Part shown: positions 21,907-23,148 of the stretch, in pieces
Layout of the letters: each line of letters starts with the position of its first letter
Numbering within the stretch: position 1 is the stretch's first letter
DNA from: Bacteroidales bacterium UBA3684
GTDB lineage: Bacteria > Bacteroidota > Bacteroidia > Bacteroidales > P3
Direction: 5' to 3'
Length of the DNA stretch: 23,148 nt
Assembly (NCBI GenBank): GCA_002372855.1
Contig: DFIZ01000038.1
Location: forward strand, 5,584-28,731
Position numbers and translations under genes: made by a program
Notes under the pieces: model-generated
What the model saw: the letters and a program-made list of their open reading frames with translations, nothing else
What the model was told of the DNA's origin: nothing
Database searches by the model: none

Positions 21907-22746
21907 CAGATCCAGACACTTCTCAATCGGGATGCCCAGGCAGAGGTCCTTCTGGTCGCGGTTGCGGTCGATGAGGCGACTGACGACGCTCATGGCCGTC
22001 TGGGTGCTGGTCCGCAAGGGGTCGCCGTTCATCAGGTGGCCGATGAGCACGGCGGAGAAGATATCGCCCGTGCCGTGGAAGGCCAAGGGTATCTCCTCGT
22101 AATCGAGGCGGAAATACGGCCCCTCGTCAATCTTCTGGCGGAAGCCCCTGACCGACTCTTCGCTGCGGCGCCCGATGACGCACTTCTGCCCGTCGACACA
22201 GGCACTGGTAATCACCACCGACCGGGCGCCGAGGCCGGCGATGGCGTCGAGCAGCTGGCAGGCCTCGTCCCACGTCATGCCGTCGGCACGGAAGGGGACA
22301 TCGGCCAGGTAACAGGCCTCGGTGTAGTTGGGAAAGGTGAGGTCGGCCACGGAGACCATCTCGCGCATCAGCTCCACCTGGCGCTGCCCCATGCCGTTGT
22401 AGAGGCGTCCGCCGTCGCCCATGATGGGGTCCACGAAGACCGTCGTGCCGTCGGCATGGAGATGCTTGCAGTAGGCCGACACCAACTGCGCCTGCTCCTC
22501 GCTGAACATCAGCCCTGTGCACACAGCGTCGAAACGGAACCCCAGCCGTTGCCACACCGGCAGCGTACCGCGCATGTAGTCAGTGGTCTCGAGGACATTG
22601 AAACGGCCGTAGTCGAGCGTATTGGACACCAAGGCCGTGGGCAGGTTGTACACGGAGTGACCCTGATAGGTCAGGATGGGCAGCATGGCCACCATGCCCA
22701 CATGGCTGTGGCCTACAACGTCGTTGATCAGTAGTATCTGTTTCAA
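21901..22746 (-). CDS. pdxY: Pyridoxal/pyridoxamine kinase
   Basis: Predicted 281-residue PfkB/ribokinase-fold kinase of the PdxK/PdxY group, which phosphorylates vitamin B6 forms in the salvage route to pyridoxal phosphate. Visible: ILLINDVVGHSHVGMVAMLP at the N-terminus with the substrate loop, VFVDPIMGDGGRLY (magnesium and phosphate site), ADLTFPNYTEACYLADVPF, SVVITSACVDG, and FHGTGDIFSAVLIGHLMNG, the GTGD anion hole with catalytic Asp (about D228). The length fits the family. The choice between pdxK and pdxY is uncertain. The two genes converge and overlap by 6 nt. No promoter was recognised; a repeat array lies just upstream. Confidence 0.88.
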   Translation of the reverse strand: MKQILLINDVVGHSHVGMVAMLPILTYQGHSVYNLPTALVSNTLDYGRFNVLETTDYMRGTLPVWQRLGFRFDAVCTGLMFSEEQAQLVSAYCKHLHADGTTVFVDPIMGDGGRLYNGMGQRQVELMREMVSVADLTFPNYTEACYLADVPFRADGMTWDEACQLLDAIAGLGARSVVITSACVDGQKCVIGRRSEESVRGFRQKIDEGPYFRLDYEEIPLAFHGTGDIFSAVLIGHLMNGDPLRTSTQTAMSVVSRLIDRNRDQKDLCLGIPIEKCLDLL

Positions 22747-22751
22747 GAGTT

Positions 22752-22840
22752 TTAAGTTTTAAGTTTTAAACTGTAAGTTTTAAGTTGAAAGTATCTTGCG
22801 CCAGCACTTAAAACTCATAGCTTACAGCTCACAGCTACAA
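22752..22840. repeat. TAAGTTT / AAACTTA inverted short-unit array
   Basis: The left part has tandem GTTTTAA units (22752-22785). CTGTAAGTTTTAAGT (22771-22785) is complementary to ACTTAAAACT (22806-22815) plus CTTACAG (22821-22827), with a 5-nt interruption. Between lie about 20 unique bases. It fills the gap between the kinase gene and queF and has the same architecture as 2171-2292. Confidence 0.7.
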
Positions 22841-23148
22841 AAGGTAATTTCTCAATCGGTGTTCGGCCAGCTCCTCGTAGCGCGTGCCGGGACGGCCGTA
22901 GTTGGCGTAAGGGTGGATGCTGATGCCCCCGCGGGGGACAAAGAGGCCTATGACCTCGATGTAGCGCGGGTCCATCAAACGGATAAGGTCGTTCATGATG
23001 ATATTGACGCAGTCCTCATGAAAGTCGCCGTGGTTACGGAAGGAGAACAGATAGAGCTTCAGGCTCTTGCTCTCCACCATCATCTTGTCGGGGATGTACA
23101 TAATCTTCAGCTCGGCGAAGTCGGGCTGCCCGGTGATGGGGCAGAGCG
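22835..23148 (-). CDS. queF: NADPH-dependent 7-cyano-7-deazaguanine reductase QueF (5' part outside window)
   Basis: The C-terminal 103 residues or so of type I QueF, which reduces preQ0 to preQ1 in queuosine synthesis. The frame enters at the window edge as [15 protein letters not shown], then [20 protein letters not shown], then [20 protein letters not shown] and [20 protein letters not shown]. The Cys of CPITGQPD and the Asp seven residues later match catalytic Cys55 and Asp62 of the Bacillus subtilis enzyme. [10 protein letters not shown]3-FRNHG-x-FHE is the family signature. The real start is beyond 23148; the internal ATG at 23101 is not the start. Confidence 0.95.
   Translation of the reverse strand, partial: LCPITGQPDFAELKIMYIPDKMMVESKSLKLYLFSFRNHGDFHEDCVNIIMNDLIRLMDPRYIEVIGLFVPRGGISIHPYANYGRPGTRYEELAEHRLRNYLL

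Noticed and set aside
1..23148. tRNA, rRNA or well-known riboswitch
   Set aside because: No cloverleaf, rRNA signature or recognised aptamer core was seen. The queF leader, where a preQ1 riboswitch could lie, is outside the window.

Overview
The window looks like a chromosomal segment of a Bacteroidota genome, most likely of the order Bacteroidales. Several genes are preceded by the Bacteroidetes promoter pair (TTG near -33, TAnnTTTG near -7), for example at 1946-1953, 4772-4779, 10711-10718 and, on the minus strand, 4691-4698 and 18685-18692. Strong Shine-Dalgarno sequences are almost absent. There is also a remnant of a type IX secretion C-terminal signal, a BspA-like leucine-rich repeat protein, an ECF sigma/anti-sigma pair followed by outer-membrane barrel genes, and close matches to QueF and a pyridoxal kinase. 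Most of the window is GC-rich; 5.45-7.35 kb is clearly AT-richer, and 7.35-10.5 kb looks intermediate (judged by eye, not computed).

Layout. 0-0.37 kb: broken remnant of a secreted protein, then a terminator. 0.44-1.91 kb: LemA and a TPM-domain membrane protein. 2.03-2.17 kb: a 45-residue basic protein with its own promoter. 2.30-2.79 kb: a Nudix hydrolase gene cut by an in-frame TAA. 2.86-4.64 kb (minus): a Ser/Thr kinase fused through a membrane segment to BspA-like repeats. 4.79-5.37 kb: a regulator-like Bacteroidales protein. 5.57-7.27 kb: a radical SAM/SPASM peptide maturase and a 40-residue four-cysteine peptide, a probable RiPP locus. 7.36-10.48 kb: a tight four-gene operon with a PD-(D/E)XK-like nuclease, a small membrane protein, a large protein with eight 11-residue Trp repeats plus a Gly/Ala hydrophobic block, and a coiled-coil partner. 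10.78-13.67 kb: a UvrD-type helicase with an embedded DEDD exonuclease and three different DNA repeats read in frame. 13.90-15.15 kb (minus): LytTR regulator and NAGPA-like membrane protein. 15.36-18.66 kb (minus): lipoprotein and an 801-residue exported helical-repeat-like protein. 18.82-21.91 kb: ECF sigma factor, anti-sigma factor and two predicted outer-membrane proteins. 21.90-22.75 kb (minus): pyridoxal/pyridoxamine kinase. 22.84 kb to the edge (minus): QueF.

Two candidates for an undescribed system stand next to each other. The first is the radical SAM enzyme with its cysteine-rich peptide; its promoter shares a 15-bp element, placed identically against the -33 box, with the promoter of the upstream regulator-like gene. 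The second is the nuclease/membrane/11-mer-repeat operon, which has no recognisable promoter of its own and begins 38 bp after the hairpin that ends the peptide gene. 

A second theme is small repetitive DNA. At least five kinds of short repeat lie both between and inside genes, and those inside genes keep the reading frame. A 96-bp element with perfect 11-bp inverted ends occurs twice, once in the helicase gene and once in the NAGPA-like gene. All functional calls are from reading the sequence; no database search was run.
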